From the NCBI GenBank assembly GCA_902702965.1, contig CACRXP010000094.1, positions 332,249 through 396,248 on the forward strand: a DNA stretch of 64,000 bases, read 5' to 3'. The notes under the pieces were generated by a model. That model saw only the letters and a program-made list of their open reading frames with translations, searched no databases and was not told the DNA's origin. Both the position numbers and the translations under genes were made by a program. The DNA comes from Spirometra erinaceieuropaei (Eukaryota > Platyhelminthes > Cestoda > Diphyllobothriidea > Diphyllobothriidae). Shown here piece after piece: positions 11,801 through 23,639 of this stretch (its first letter is position 1; every line of letters starts with the position of its first letter).

Positions 11801-13149
11801 TTCTATGTGTGTCACATGCTCGTAACCATGTTTTTTCCGTGTATGCAGATAGGCTATTGCCAACAAATTATAGGCCAATTCTATAACGAGGATCGTTCTT
11901 ACAACCTAGTTGTCCTCTCTACATTTTCCATTAGATAAAAGAATGAGGTGGTTTTCTCGGCAGCACAGACAGAAAAGGACACTTAGGTTTATGAGATTGC
12001 CGATAAATACTTCTGCTACACAAGTAGTGAAAACACAATGTACTTGCGTCCCCTTTCTCCCTATGGAATGCTGCATTTTCCGACGTACCGTCATATATTA
12101 GCGAAAAGTGCGCCTTCACTTGAAAAGGCCTATTAGCGGTCTGACGTTTCAGACACCGACTTCGTCCTCTGCACTATGTTTTGCGAAACACAGCTGTGGT
12201 GCTCGGCAGTAAGTACTTTTTTTTCTAATTTAAGCCAGAAACCGGCTATCCTATTGTATACTTTGACATAGCAAGCTAACAGCGTAGCTTGGATTAGGCA
12301 GATCGACAGACTCCTGCCTCTGGGAGTACCGGCGAGCCGGATTAATTTTCCCCCTCCACCGTTAACTTTTCTGGACTTGGGTGATTGTCACGTAACCGTG
12401 TTTTTTATGGACTTGTGCGACTGTCGTTGATGCCTCTACAAGAGACGGTGACCGCCCGTCTCACTGCGGTCTATCCTGGCCTGGATATTTTGTTGCCATC
12501 CCAGACAGGTGAACTTGTCTAGCAGGTCAGCATCTTTGTACTATCGGGGTGCGACACGACGATAACAACAAAGGCGAATAAGATTGACCCAGTCGGGGTC
12601 ACATAGGTGAAGACGTCAAGACACTTGTTCCTATTGCAGCAGGCAACACCGCCCCATATAGTGCCACGTAGACATCATAAAGCGGCATTTAAATAAGATA
12701 ACTGCTTGCAAAGTGATAGTCTCTAATTTCCCATGATGCCATTTTTCTGGGGTTTCTTACAAAATGGGCAATCATGCCGCAAAGTAGTTGAAGTTCCCCG
12801 CTATATCAGTCGAGAAACTTCCGTAAAAGCCGCTTTAGTACCCTCCTGTTCGGCTGCAATGCTCCAGGACTGAGAACAATAAATTTCGCCGCCTCACGCG
12901 TGTAAAAAAATATCTGGCTTGTTTCCCGTGTTATCTGTCTCAGTGCACCCCAGAATCTGCCCCCTAGAAGTCCTTGCGATGACCATCACTCAGCCAGACA
13001 TGCACTCATGCTGGTGCGGACATGGCATAAACAACACTCCTCCGTTGACGCTCTGTCGAACGGAGGCTTGCTCTGGCTCTAGCAAATAACCAACTCATAG
13101 CACCTTGTACTCTGTACCAAATACATCTGTTCTCACAGATCCATGACTT
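11801..13149. other. Stretch without recognisable genes
   Basis: Overlapping short frames around 11906-12119 occur on both strands and look like chance. I found no known motif or repeat partner. Confidence 0.45.
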
Positions 13150-14270
13150 CTGACACTAGACAGAACAAGATTATTATGTGAACGTCACATTTCCACATAC
13201 TAATAACATGTACAGTAGGTGGGCTAAATCATGAAAAGTCAACCGAAATTTTGAAATGCGTTCTCCTTTCGAAAGGATTAATTCAGTAGTGTTGTAAAAC
13301 TAGTCAGCCTGCAGCATAATTTTATAATTACGCAGTTACCGCAGGGTGTCCGGTTTCGAGTGAGCTTATTTCCGACTGCATGCAAGAACTATACTCTGCA
13401 AAAAATGACTACTTAAGAAGCATACAATTTTCTCATTGATTTTGGATGCCCTTAAAAATTCAATTTTATTTCGTAAAAAACATACTTAAAAATATTCACT
13501 ATTTTACTTATTTTTTAGAAAACCACATCTTCTTCAGTTTTTTTACTCGAAAGAAGAGCTTATTTGGTTTTGATAAACTTTTCTGGTTTCCGAATACACT
13601 AACACTTGCATTCTGAGTTTCAAAACTGCAAGCCGTATATATTCGTGTACGGAAAACCATGCAGTTCTCTAACGTATTAAGAGAAGACCACATGGGGGTC
13701 ATAAAAATAAGCAGTGAAATCTATCCATATTGTCATCATTACAAGCCACATTCGTAAATGCTGACACATAAAGTATTACGAACGGCCATTTAACGATATT
13801 AAAAAATCTCACATTTGGAAACTTTTATGAAACCGAATAATATCTTTCTTTCGAGTATAGAATTAGTAGAACACGTAATTTTCTACCGAATAAGTAAAAG
13901 AGTGAATATTGTTATTTATGTTTTCCATGAAATGTAACTGAATTTTCAAGGGCATCCAAAATCAATGTGAAAATTGCATGCTAAATAGGTAATCTTTTTT
14001 GGAGAGTATTGTTCTTGCTTGCAGTCGGAAATAAGTTCATTCGAAAACGGACACCCTGCGGTAACTGCGTTATTATAAAATTATGCTGCATGATGACTAG
14101 TTTTACAACCCTATTTAATTAATCCTTTCGAAAGGAGAACGCATTTCAAAATTTCGGTTGACTTTTCATGATTTAGCCCACTTACCGTACATGTTCTTAG
14201 GATGTGGAAATGTGACGTTCAAGGATGTATGATCAACTGTAGTGACACACAATAATTTTGTTCCGTCATG
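13150..14270. mobile_element. Fold-back element 2 (core 13213-14187), long near-identical arms
   Basis: The left core end is CAGTAGGTGGGCTAAATCAT and the right core end (minus) CGGTAAGTGGGCTAAATCAT. Both continue GAAAAGTCAACCGAAATTTT. TA lies outside each (13211-13212, 14188-14189). The arms pair for roughly 400 bp at high identity (for example GTTACCGCAGGGTGTCCG and its complement). The inverted repeat continues outward of the TA for several tens of bases (GAACGTCACATTTCCACAT on the left, its complement on the right), so the core may sit inside a larger palindrome. No coding capacity. Confidence 0.85.
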
Positions 14271-14366
14271 GTGATAGGTTTTCCAACCCTACTTAATTAA
14301 TCTTTTCGTAAGGAGAACGGATTTCGAAATTAAGGTCGACATTTCATGAATTAGTCCACATACTCT
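14271..14366. mobile_element. Lone right-arm end of a fold-back element
   Basis: Shows the arm sequence AACCCTACTTAATTAATC, then AAGGAGAACGGATTTCGAAA, CATTTCATGAATTAGTCCAC and a degraded terminus next to TA. It is the same order as the right arm of the fold-back element that ends only about 80 bases upstream, but diverged. No matching left arm is nearby. Confidence 0.7.
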
Positions 14367-14384
14367 ACATATGTGGCACAATTA

Positions 14385-15480
14385 ACCAACTTTTTGAGCT
14401 GCCGGTCTGTTACGGCACCATATGAATCCTCTGATTGCGCGTCCCATTCCCGAGTTTTGTACTTTAATCGGCTTCATGAGAAGACATCTTCTTTTCGAAA
14501 TTTTGAGGGACACTGTCCCATTTGATCATGTCCTGACGACGGAACGTCACGTCTGGCAAACTTTCGACCCGACCACGCGCAGCTGCCTCGACCGCAGTTA
14601 AGGCCCCATCAGATTCACCAGCCATACGGAGCCCGTGCTCTTGCCGATAGAAGATTACAAAATTACTCCCTCCTCCACAAATAAGCAGCCAAAAGTTCGG
14701 TGTGCAAAAATCTGGCCTTTTTGCATGCACAAATGCCTTAACTTTCTGCATTCCTACTTCTTGTCTTAAACACCTCTCCAGCTCGACTGTTCACTTATGA
14801 TCAAAACGTTGATACAACCAAGGGGATGGTGCACTAGGCCATTACCGGCGCCTCCTTTAGACCTCCATGATATTAGCCCGCTTCACTTTGTTGTCGGTGT
14901 TATCTCAGATAAAGTATATTTAGGGTGATAGTCAATGCCTTTGAAAACCCTATTGGAAACGTCACATGCGGTACTCAAGTTCAAATAAACATGTTACTAA
15001 GATGTTGTCAGTAAGATATATGTTTCACGGAACATTATTTCAACTGTTTGCGAATGCAACACAAGCACCATCAGTTTTCTCGAAGGTTTCGGGCGGCGAC
15101 TCAGGCGGTCCTTCTCAGGTACAGTTAGGATTACGAATACAAGCATACAAAGTCAGCATAAAATGCGGGTTTTTGGAGTTTGCGAGAAAAATTTGCGCAA
15201 AGCGTGCAAGAATGCAATACATTGGAAATGAAATCAAGAAATAAAGTTCATGATTAGCCGTAGACAGCCCTGCGATGAGAGTCGTTGTTTATCAAACATC
15301 CATAAATCCAACTGCCTTGTGAATACAGACACGGCGTCAGATGTCACTATTTCAGTTTGGAGTGAGTTCCACGGTCGAACTGCCCGATGAATGAATGGAA
15401 GCCCCCTAAATTAACGTCTGACCTTGTACAGATGACCGGGCAGGCGAATCATACTTTTCAACTCGAAGAAATCAACTGGC
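14385..15480. other. Stretch without recognisable genes
   Basis: The frames at 14464-14751 (minus) and 14966-15244 (plus) have no family resemblance. A 5' continuation of the LINE relic may begin somewhere in the last 200 bases but is not alignable by eye. Confidence 0.4.
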
Positions 15481-17633
15481 GTTGCTGCCAATACGACGGC
15501 CTTGGAAATATTTCCAGTGACCAAAGGGGGAAAACAGAAATATGCAACCTGTTCCCACCCCCTTAAACCTCATGTTGTGCCCTATGATTGTGGATGCCTA
15601 CTGTGAGGACTATTTATCGGCAACCAGCTACATGAACAACTGTTTAACGAGTATTTCAGGCCAGAATGCATGGCCTGCCGTTCGTTTATGACTCCGCATT
15701 CAACACAACGACGGAAGTGGCTATTCAGGTGGGTACAGCCCCTCTAACAATCAACGCAGAGATGACAGTTGTCATACCTCAAGAGGCGCCGGACATGGAT
15801 TAGATCAGACTGTGCATCAACGTCGAAGAAGCTCAATTCACAATTGTCGGCAGTCAAAACTGATTAGGCAGTGGTCAACCAGAGTTCAGAAGCCGGCCAG
15901 GTATTCGGCCGGCTAGAGGCCTCAATATTTAATCGTCGAGGCCTTCGTCTCAACAGAAAACTCGAGACGTACAGGGTAATGGTACTGACGACGATACCCT
16001 AACAGATGGAGACACCGAACGTCTACGCCGATGGGAGGCTAGGATCATGGAGGTTGTGGACGGGACCGTAAACTTCAGCACCCATGATATGCTTAGGCGA
16101 TTGAAACTGCGTTGGAGCTGCAGGCACCTACCCGAGCAATTCTTCTAGGACAGCGTCGTAATGGGCGCTCGATGACAAGCAGTACCCTAAACGTCAACGG
16201 AAATTTCGCGCGCGGAGCAATCTTCAGGACACCTTCGTAAAAACATCATGCAAATACCTACTGTCCCTGAAAACGCATCCATTGTCAACTTCACTACAAC
16301 AACAAGACGGTGACGATCATCGGTGATAGGATTTTCGATGTCCGCCGTTTGCCATAGATAACAACCGCTGGCACAGCCTCCGCATCGACAGAGACTACCA
16401 CCACTTCCACCCCCACCGCTGGTGAGAACGCTCCCGAAGCCCTACCACTACACACCGCCGCAACCGCCTCTCCTATCAGCAGCGATGCGGACGCGACCAA
16501 ATCCTGCGTTTTGGCACTACACATCTGGTAGGTCGGTTTCGAATTCATCACAACTGGTAACTCCCCCACCCCCCCGCTTCCACCAAACTTCAATAGCACT
16601 CCTTCAGAGTTCCCACATATAACCATCCCGTCACATGCTCACATGCGACGGCGGAATTCACCGCAAGATTGACACGCCAAACTTACCTGGCCCAGGTGAA
16701 AGTCCCCTTCACACCATCAATAATAACAATTACCCGCCACCAGAGAATACCAACATGTCCTGGCCGTGTCGCCACAACACATGAAAGCCACGCATCGGCC
16801 TGGTTGGCCGCTTGCGAATTCGTGGCACAGAAACTAGCGGGCCAACGACAAGTGGGGTGGGCAGCATACACCAATCACACCCGTTTCCTATGTCTACACA
16901 CATTTACCCGCCACATGCGCCTACTCGACCATACAAGTCTACATGAGAATCTACAGTTCGAATCGGACCACCGAGCATTTCCCCCACAAGTCCATAAACC
17001 AAGCATAAACCGGCCCCATAACACCGCACACGGACAGAAAATGCAGTGTTTGAGTCATTCGGTAGCATTTTTATGCCAAACCAGGTCGTTTGGAGACCTG
17101 TCGGCCACTGCGACCAATCCCAACAATAGTGGCTGACAGGCTCCGAGATTCGGCTGGTGTACGGGAGAGGTAAGAGTCCAATTCCGGAGATTTCATCCCC
17201 TCGACATTTAATCGCATCTATCGCTACAATAAAACTGATGAGCAAAACTTTCTGGCCAACTGGCGGGATAACTCAGCCCTCTCGGGACAGAAAGCTGGGT
17301 CCGCATTGGCTCCTCTATATTGCGGCCTCTATGGCACTCCCACTCAGTTGGGATCCGGGCTCCATCTCGTGTCTGTGACAATCTGGTCCATCATGCGCGG
17401 ACCAGTTGTGTTGGACGACGGAAGGGGGGGTCAGAACAGTGTTTAAGAAAGCTCATCTGCCACGATCCGGCTTCCGTCGCCCTGACTCACTTAGGAAACA
17501 GCCTCAGGCGAGTGGACAAGTGTGAAAGATGCAGCAAGTCCACCACATTACAAATTAATTAACGCGTAAGTTGCCGTCCTGTCCCCACAAAGACCCGAGG
17601 CACGCGGAGGACACCGTCGAACTGACGAGACAT
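15480..17633 (+). mobile_element. Old, heavily eroded relic of the zinc-finger LINE (3' half plus 3' UTR)
   Basis: Read on the plus strand, it parallels the minus-strand LINE at 38403-44270. About 15490: VTKGGKQ for VTNGVKQ. About 15670: HGLPFVYDSAFNTTTEV for the HELLFADD region. About 16010: TPNVYADGRL for [12 protein letters not shown]. About 16100: LRWSCRHLPE for LRWSGHLV. About 16220: the [12 protein letters not shown] equivalent. 16865-16960: one remaining zinc-finger relic (TRHMRLLDHTSLHE). The 3' UTR follows: GGCACTCCCACTCAGTTGGGAT at 17332-17353 and a terminal GTCGAACTGACGAGAC. Many stops and frameshifts; the RT active site is destroyed (FADD now reads VYDS). It is the oldest of three copies here. 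Confidence 0.7.
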
Positions 17634-19083
17634 TCGGCACGTTAACATGAGTTACTATCAGACAACCTGCCGCTACCAAGGGTTCATGACTGTCCGGCCT
17701 CCGCCCCCTCCCCCCGAATACAACCACACTACTTCCAGGCTGTGTATCTCATTTCGGCAACGCCTATGTCTCCACTCACGATGGGCATCACTGTCCCACG
17801 GGACAGGAAGCAGTCATCCATAACTCACAGCAAGACTTTCACAGAGCCGATTACACTACCCTCCATGTCCAGACCTCAGTTGGGGCGGTTTGATATCAAC
17901 GTGGGTGCAGTGACACCGGGCATGCAGCCTCGGTCCCCGTAAATCGACCAGACAAGCCTTCACTTGTACACAAACGAGACTCCACCGTTCCTGTTATGAC
18001 CCGCAAGGTAGGACACGAAGAGAGCCGTTTCGGAGGACAAGCACTTTATCCGCAACTTGCGGACACGAGGGGTTACAACTCGTAAGGTGTGCTATTTATA
18101 TTGGCTCCTGTGCGTTCTGGGACATTCCGTCCAATGGCGTGCCAGCCGTTGAGGGCGTTCTGGTCGCTGATTGGCCACCGCGTGCGCGATAGTCCCCCCG
18201 GTGGAAACGTCTGCAATGTCCGACCAGCCATTGATTTGGTCGTACACGTGAGCAAAGCCACCACGCGTGCTCGGCGCTGCAGTGCACGCCGGTCGGTCGT
18301 CTAACTTCACGCATGTCGCCGGCTTGGTCCCCTGCTTAGCGCCTTAGGCCGCTTTCACTCTCCATAACAGTCCCCCTATCTCTACCCTATGAGTTAAGAC
18401 CGTAGCCATCGCGGTCTCACATGCCCCTCCCCAGATCAGGCCAGTACAAAGGGCAGATTTGTCGGCTGGCGACATTCCGCCCGCAACATCTAATGCATCA
18501 TGTCGAAAGTCGGTATTGGGCTAGCTTCACTTCCCCCTCCCTCGGTGGTAGAAGGTCCGATGCAAGCCAACTGCCCGCGATTTTCGCCGCAGTGGCCGAC
18601 TCGGTATAGCATTTGCCGTTCACCGGACGTCACACCCAACTGTGGCTCTCATCTAGGCTAGCAGAACGGTCAAGGTGACTTTGGAGACCGAGACCATGTA
18701 GTAAAAGGATCCTCGACGGGAACTGTGCAAACGCACAAGGGAAAAAAGCAAATTTCCCCTAATGAGCCTCCTATTTCCCACTCTGCTCTTGAACGTCCTA
18801 CCTTTAAGTCATTTGTGGAAGAATGATGACACAGTCGGCATACTGACAGAGGCAGTGCTTTAATCTAGAATGTTCACTTCGCCGGTTCTTACTCAAGATC
18901 TGTCCGTCGATCTTCAAGGTCAACATTTTGCAGGCATTTATCACATTTCCACAAAAGTCAGAAGGCGAAAGACAGAGGCGACAAGAAGCAGATAGAACAC
19001 TTGGCGACGGGGGGAGGGATAGGGAAAACGCAAATCACAGCGGAACGTATGGCATATCTGTTTGCAAATTTATAAAAAGGTTA
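17634..19083. other. GC-richer non-coding stretch up to the assembly gap
   Basis: Base composition is visibly more GC-rich than the surroundings. Overlapping frames near 18073-18314 occur on both strands and have no recognisable domain. It may be another eroded mobile element, but I cannot name one. Confidence 0.4.
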
Positions 19084-19182
19084 NNNNNNNNNNNNNNNNN
19101 NNNNNNNNNNNNNNNNNNNNNNNNNNNNNNNNNNNNNNNNNNNNNNNNNNNNNNNNNNNNNNNNNNNNNNNNNNNNNNNNNN
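19084..19182. other. Assembly gap (run of N)
   Basis: 99 undetermined bases. Open frames crossing this run are meaningless. Confidence 1.
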
Positions 19183-19410
19183 ACAGACTGACCGGAACAC
19201 ACTTGTCCCGTTGTGCCTTACGAGCTCTCCCTCTCGAGTCCAACCAGCAGCCGCACAGAGCCGCATGATATAACCAAATAGTATTACTGACAAGGACAAG
19301 GGAAAATAGAATGGCCAATTTATGCTTATTAGCCGTCGTCAGCCAATCATACCCAACCCCGAAGTGTGGCACACCCGAGGCTCGAACTCGTGACCTGTTT
19401 GATAGAATTC
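19183..19410 (-). repeat. tRNA-related SINE copy, interrupted by the assembly gap
   Basis: On the minus strand it reads B-box-like GGTCACGAGTTCGAGCCTCG, then the CCCAACCCCGAAGTGTGG segment in complement, the GACTGGCTGACGACGG-type body and the AGCAGCCGCACAG region. The distal part abuts the N run and may continue beyond it. Confidence 0.7.
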
Positions 19411-19951
19411 CACACCTTTAACGGGCACCTTAATGCCCGTGATTTTCCCAAGCTGGAGAGTCCAATCAACGCAGAATGGGGAGGGGGGGGGGCGAAGAAG
19501 GATGAGATTCGCCAGACACTTACTGCCGGCGGTGGGCGACTGTCTGCCTAGGGTGAACGTATCCTTGAATTCGCGTAACTTGGTGGCGAATTATTCTGCC
19601 AGGACGATGACCGACCGGTTAGACGGCGATTGTCGCCCATTATTTAGTACAATACCGGAACCTGAGAAAGTTTACCGGTAACAAGTATCCAGAAGCCGCA
19701 TATAACCTCCGTCTGGCGAGTCACGATTCAGTTGCTTTTGAGAACGACTGCACAGCTATAGGCCGCGTGCTCTGGTTAAACCTGGCACCAAGAGCAATTT
19801 TCCTCTCAGTAATAACGGTAACAGGTATGTGGAGTACTGCCGCGTGAAGAGGTGGTCTTGCGTCAACAGTAATACAAAGGAAAGTTGACGATCCAACCGA
19901 CTCGACTGACTCAAACAAGTGGACACTGAGTTTGGTAGTCCTATTCGTGTT

Positions 19952-20021
<70 letters not shown>

Positions 20022-20430
20022 GCAAGGGTCGATGGTACTTCGTAGGGCTGTAATAGCAGGCATTCAGAGGATATTGTGAAAAAACAGAGGAACTCTGGAA
20101 TAACAGTTTTCTCGTGAATAACCCAACTGTCGAAAGCGGCCCATCCCCAGCGGAAGTGGCTGGGCGAAGTCAAAATCGCAAGCTAGGGGTAGAGAGGCCA
20201 TGGGTGAAGGGACGAGCGGCGTTCGCTTGATAGATGAAATTTAACTTTGTTCTAAAGTCTTTCCACAGAATGCGGATCTGCAGCTCCATCGAAAAAATCC
20301 GACATTAATAATATAAGCGTTGATGCTAGTACTACGTGGGTCAGGATTAAAGGTTAGGAAACGGTGATTGGAAGCCTCGCTGGAACTGGGTGTAAGGCCA
20401 CTCGTAGTACTGGAGAGGGTCCGGCTTTCT
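19411..20430. other. Non-coding stretch holding a GAT microsatellite
   Basis: Apart from the trinucleotide repeat at 19951-20021, nothing gene-like is visible. Long frames in this stretch owe their length to the repeat. Confidence 0.5.
19951..20021. repeat. (ATG)n trinucleotide microsatellite
   Basis: About 23 tandem ATG units with one GTG interruption. Depending on frame and strand it would read as poly-His, poly-Ile or poly-Met/Asp, which explains the odd open frames here; there is no sign that it is coding. Confidence 0.95.
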
Positions 20431-21098
20431 GCATACAACCGGATTACCGTGGTGAAATAATCTCAAGGTATATCGGTCACGCCAAAATATCGTCCTTTGA
20501 ATAAGCTTCCTTGCAGCCGCCCGTAAAAACTACCAATTAAGTAGTACGCATTTTTCTCGGTGGTTTTCCATGCATACATAAATTCGGGTGTATTTTACAG
20601 GAGACAAGCTCAAAAATATTCTTCAGTAGCAAATCACTTCTCCGAGGTTTATATTCGAAAGAAGGGCATCGTTTGAATCTAAAAAAAGTCTTCCGATTTG
20701 CAAATAATTTGGAGCCCGGCATTAAGTGGTAACTGTGCTTGAAGCTTCCATTTAAGGTTTCCATGCGGAGAAAATCACACATTTTTCTGTCTTAATAAGA
20801 AGACTAATACAGGGCTCGTAAAAATTTGCAGTAGATGTGGAAAAGTTTACATACTTTATGAGCGGCAATAAAAACAGAGACAGATACGCAGCTGTATGAA
20901 CTAAAAGTCTTTAGAAAATTGCAAAATTAGACTTTTCAACTGAAAGGTGCCATTTATCGAAAAAAAATGTGATTTGCTACCGAATGAATGCCAGGAAGAA
21001 TATTTTGCAAGGAAGTACATTCAAAGGCCGGCATCCGGGCATGAATGAATCAAATATAGGCTGTGTTGCACGGTAAACAACATCACAACTCCATCCTA
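20430..21098. mobile_element. Fold-back element 3, degraded
   Basis: The left inner arm (GTAAAAACTACCAATTAAGT at 20524, then CAGTAGCAAATCACTTCTCC near 20622) pairs with the right arm near 20968-21010 (GTGATTTGCTACCGAATG). The flanking portions correspond to the outer arms of element 2 (GAATAAGCTTCCTTGCAG; GGCATCCGGGCATGAATGAA). The ends are too eroded to define termini exactly. Confidence 0.6.
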
Positions 21099-22110
21099 CA
21101 GTCAGTGACTGATCACATGAAATGCTAACAGTGTTTGTATTAGAAAGGATAGCTTATAGTGGATGTGCTAACACAATAAATGTTAGCCGAAATAGTTAAA
21201 TGCGTTTTCGACCCGAAAAGACCACCAAATACTAGTATTAATCACCGTGCAACATGATCAAAAGATACTTAAGTGGATTTGTAATATCATGCAGCATAAT
21301 CCTATAATAGCTTAGTAAATTCAAAATGCTAGCTTTTGAACTTTTTCGGTCGCCTGCAGAAACTGTACTCTGTAAAAAACGACCACTTATGTGGTGGGAA
21401 GCCTTCTCATTGATTTTAGAGGTCCCTATAAATAAAAGTATATTCCATAGAAAACATGCATAAAAGTATTCATTATTTTGCTCATTCGGTATAAAATTAT
21501 GCTTTTTGTAAAGTTTGTGCCTGAAGCAACGGTTTAATTCGGTTTTAAAAAACTTTCCGATTCCCGAACAATTCTGAGCGCGACCTACCTTTACACTTGC
21601 CACTAGGGTTTTCAAACTACACGCTGTATATTTCCCCTGTATGGAAAATCATACATTTCCATACGCTATTAAGCAGAACCCATGTATGCTTTACAAAATA
21701 TACCAGCGGATATGAGCTATATTGTAAACTTTCGGGCATCATTATTAAATGCAAACACAAGGTTTTGTGAACTGGAAACTTTATTTACACCAGATTATAG
21801 ATTATTATTTGAAGACGTAATTTTCTTGCAGACGAGTAAAAGACTGAATACTTTTACGCTCGTTTTCTACGAGATATATTTGAATTTATATGGGCACAGA
21901 AAATCAATTTAAAAAATTCATGCTACTTGAGTAGCCATTTATTTGCAAGATATAGTTTACGCAGGTAGCTGGAAAGACGTTCATTTAAAAACCTGGCCTA
22001 ACTGGATTATTATTGGATTAGGCTGCAGGGCGATTGATATTACAAACCTTACCTAGGTAATCTTTTCGAGTTGGGTTTGAAATATTGAATATCAAGCAGC
22101 ATACGCCCAA
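21099..22110. mobile_element. Fold-back element 4, left end preserved
   Basis: Begins CAGTCAGTGACTGATCACAT then GAAATGCTAACAG, next to TA at 21097-21098. A second arm-end-like block follows near 21155-21200 (GTGCTAACACAATAAATG, GTTAGCCGAAATAG). The left arm (GAAACTGTACTCTGTAAAAA at 21359) pairs with right-arm sequence at 21780-22080. The right terminus is missing, cut near 22110 where the next copy starts. Confidence 0.65.
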
Positions 22111-22114
22111 AACA

Positions 22115-22911
22115 TTTCAGACAGACCAGAATGCCTGAAAAATTGAACTCCATTGTAAAGGACTACCTACGTAGTATGAATTGCCCTACCGACTTTCAAT
22201 ACCCGCAACAATGCAAATGTAATTAATGGAAAAAGGGTTCCTTCCCACACTCATTTAGTGAAAAATCATTTTTCCAGAGTAGATACGCGAAGAAAAGCCA
22301 TCTTTCGGTCTTAGAAAGACCCTTCAATTCTCCAACAATTGGAAACCCAGTTTGCTTTTCCACTTGCTCTTAGGGTTTAAAAACCCCGTGCTGCGTACTT
22401 CCGGAGAAGGGAAATATCATATAGGGGTTATGGAATTTTTCACTGGATGCGGACCGTGTTGTATAGTTCGCAAGCAGTATTATTAAACGTATTCATTTGA
22501 TGTTGTATGAATGGACATTTTACGGTAGTAAAAAAATTCATAACTGGGGGTTTTTCCAAAACCGAAGAACACCCTTACTTCGGGTACGCAATTTAGAGGT
22601 GATGTGCTACCAGATGTGCGCAAGAAAGAGTACATTTTTGCACTTTTTATGTAAAATATATATGAACTCAAAGGGGCATCAAAAATCAGATAGAAAGAAA
22701 GGCCCACTAGAAAAGTAGTCATTTTTATCGAGTGTGGTTTTTGCGCACGGCTGAACAGAAGTGTACAAAAAGAAAAACATCCCGGCGAGTCTAGAATACT
22801 ACGGGATTATACAGCGCACTAAGCAACATCATAAACCCATATAAGTAATCCCTTCTAATAGGAAACAGCTTAGAACTTCGGTTAACGTTGCATGAGATAG
22901 GCCAGTCAATG
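22115..22911. mobile_element. Fold-back element 5, right end preserved
   Basis: Partial left arm at 22120-22330 and right arm at 22480-22911. The right end carries GAACTTCGGTTAACGTTGCAT, then GAGATAGGCCAGTCAATG against TA at 22912-22913, the family terminus in complement. Frames inside reflect arm sequence, not genes. Confidence 0.6.
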
Positions 22912-22913
22912 TA

Positions 22914-23282
22914 CTTTTTCTGGTCTAGCACCTAAAAGGTCCGGCTGTTTAGAAATACTTGACATCAGGTAGTTCTCGACCACCGTGTGTACTTAATTTC
23001 CCATAAAAATAGGCAGGTTTACTAGGGAAACAAAGTAGCGGGAGGAGGGGAAGAGAGGGGAGAGAGGAAAGGGGCAAACAAAGGAGATAGTCAAAAAGGA
23101 TAACGACAACAGTTAGGAGGAAAATGAGGAAATTTCGTGGAGAGAAGCAGAAAATTGCTGAGAAAAAGAGGCATAACAATGCTGCAAAAGGGAAGAGAGC
23201 AGAATATAGGACTGTAACGAAGGATTAGGTGGTAAACAAGGAGAAAAAAAAGACGGGAACATTCAGGTCAGATGGAGTAGTG
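22914..23282 (-). other. Polypyrimidine-rich intron-like sequence (minus strand)
   Basis: On the minus strand 22949-23179 is a long C/T-rich run with several good acceptor-like sites (CCCTTTTGCAG, TTTCCCTAG), lying just downstream of the LAMTOR4-like exon's donor. I could not find the missing C-terminal exon here. Confidence 0.45.
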
Positions 23283-23311
23283 CTAAATTAAAACATAATA
23301 ATAAGACATAC

Positions 23312-23585
23312 TGGAGAGGCGTTTAAAACCATCCGCTCTGTTGGACTGGAGAGCAAAGAAATGGCCGACTCGATTAGCCAGCGCAGCAAACTTGCTGCCC
23401 AACTCCTCAGTATTGATGAGTTCGCCAGCTGACTGGAGAACCGCACCGTCCGGACTGAGTACGAGGGTGCCCCGCCAACCGGGAATCTTACTCAGGGTCG
23501 AGAGCAAGGCGGCAGAAGAGGAGGAAGCGGTGGAGGTGGCGGTGGCGGCGCCAAAAGCACCTGAGGCAGGAGCGTAGGCCCCCAT
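23312..23585 (-). CDS. LAMTOR4: LAMTOR4-like Ragulator subunit, one exon (partial gene)
   Basis: LAMTOR4 is a small roadblock-fold subunit of Ragulator, the lysosomal scaffold for Rag GTPases in mTORC1 signalling (family knowledge). The exon, from ATG at 23585, encodes an Ala/Ser-rich N-terminus and then the family core: LSKIPGWRGTLVLSPDGAVL, SAGELINTEE and a final GFKRLS. The spacing matches the human protein (KIP...LVLS...GAVL.S.G.L.N.E...FKRLS). A consensus donor GTATGT follows FKRLS (23311-23306). Just upstream (23640-23652) the minus strand shows TTTTTTATTTTAG, an acceptor for either a 5' exon or a trans-spliced leader; an in-frame TAG there blocks read-through. The last exon with the C-terminal strands (the VFVVKR-like end) was not located, possibly because the fold-back cluster lies downstream. 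The N-terminus is longer than in vertebrates. Confidence 0.7.
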
Positions 23586-23639
23586 CGCAGCCTGGGTCCC
23601 CCCCGTCGGTCGTTGCAACGACGGTGCGCCCGACAATCC

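Noticed and set aside
19721..20173. 150-codon frame with a poly-His run, and an overlapping poly-Ile frame
   Set aside because: Both are readings of the ATG/GAT microsatellite; the rest of the frames has no family resemblance.
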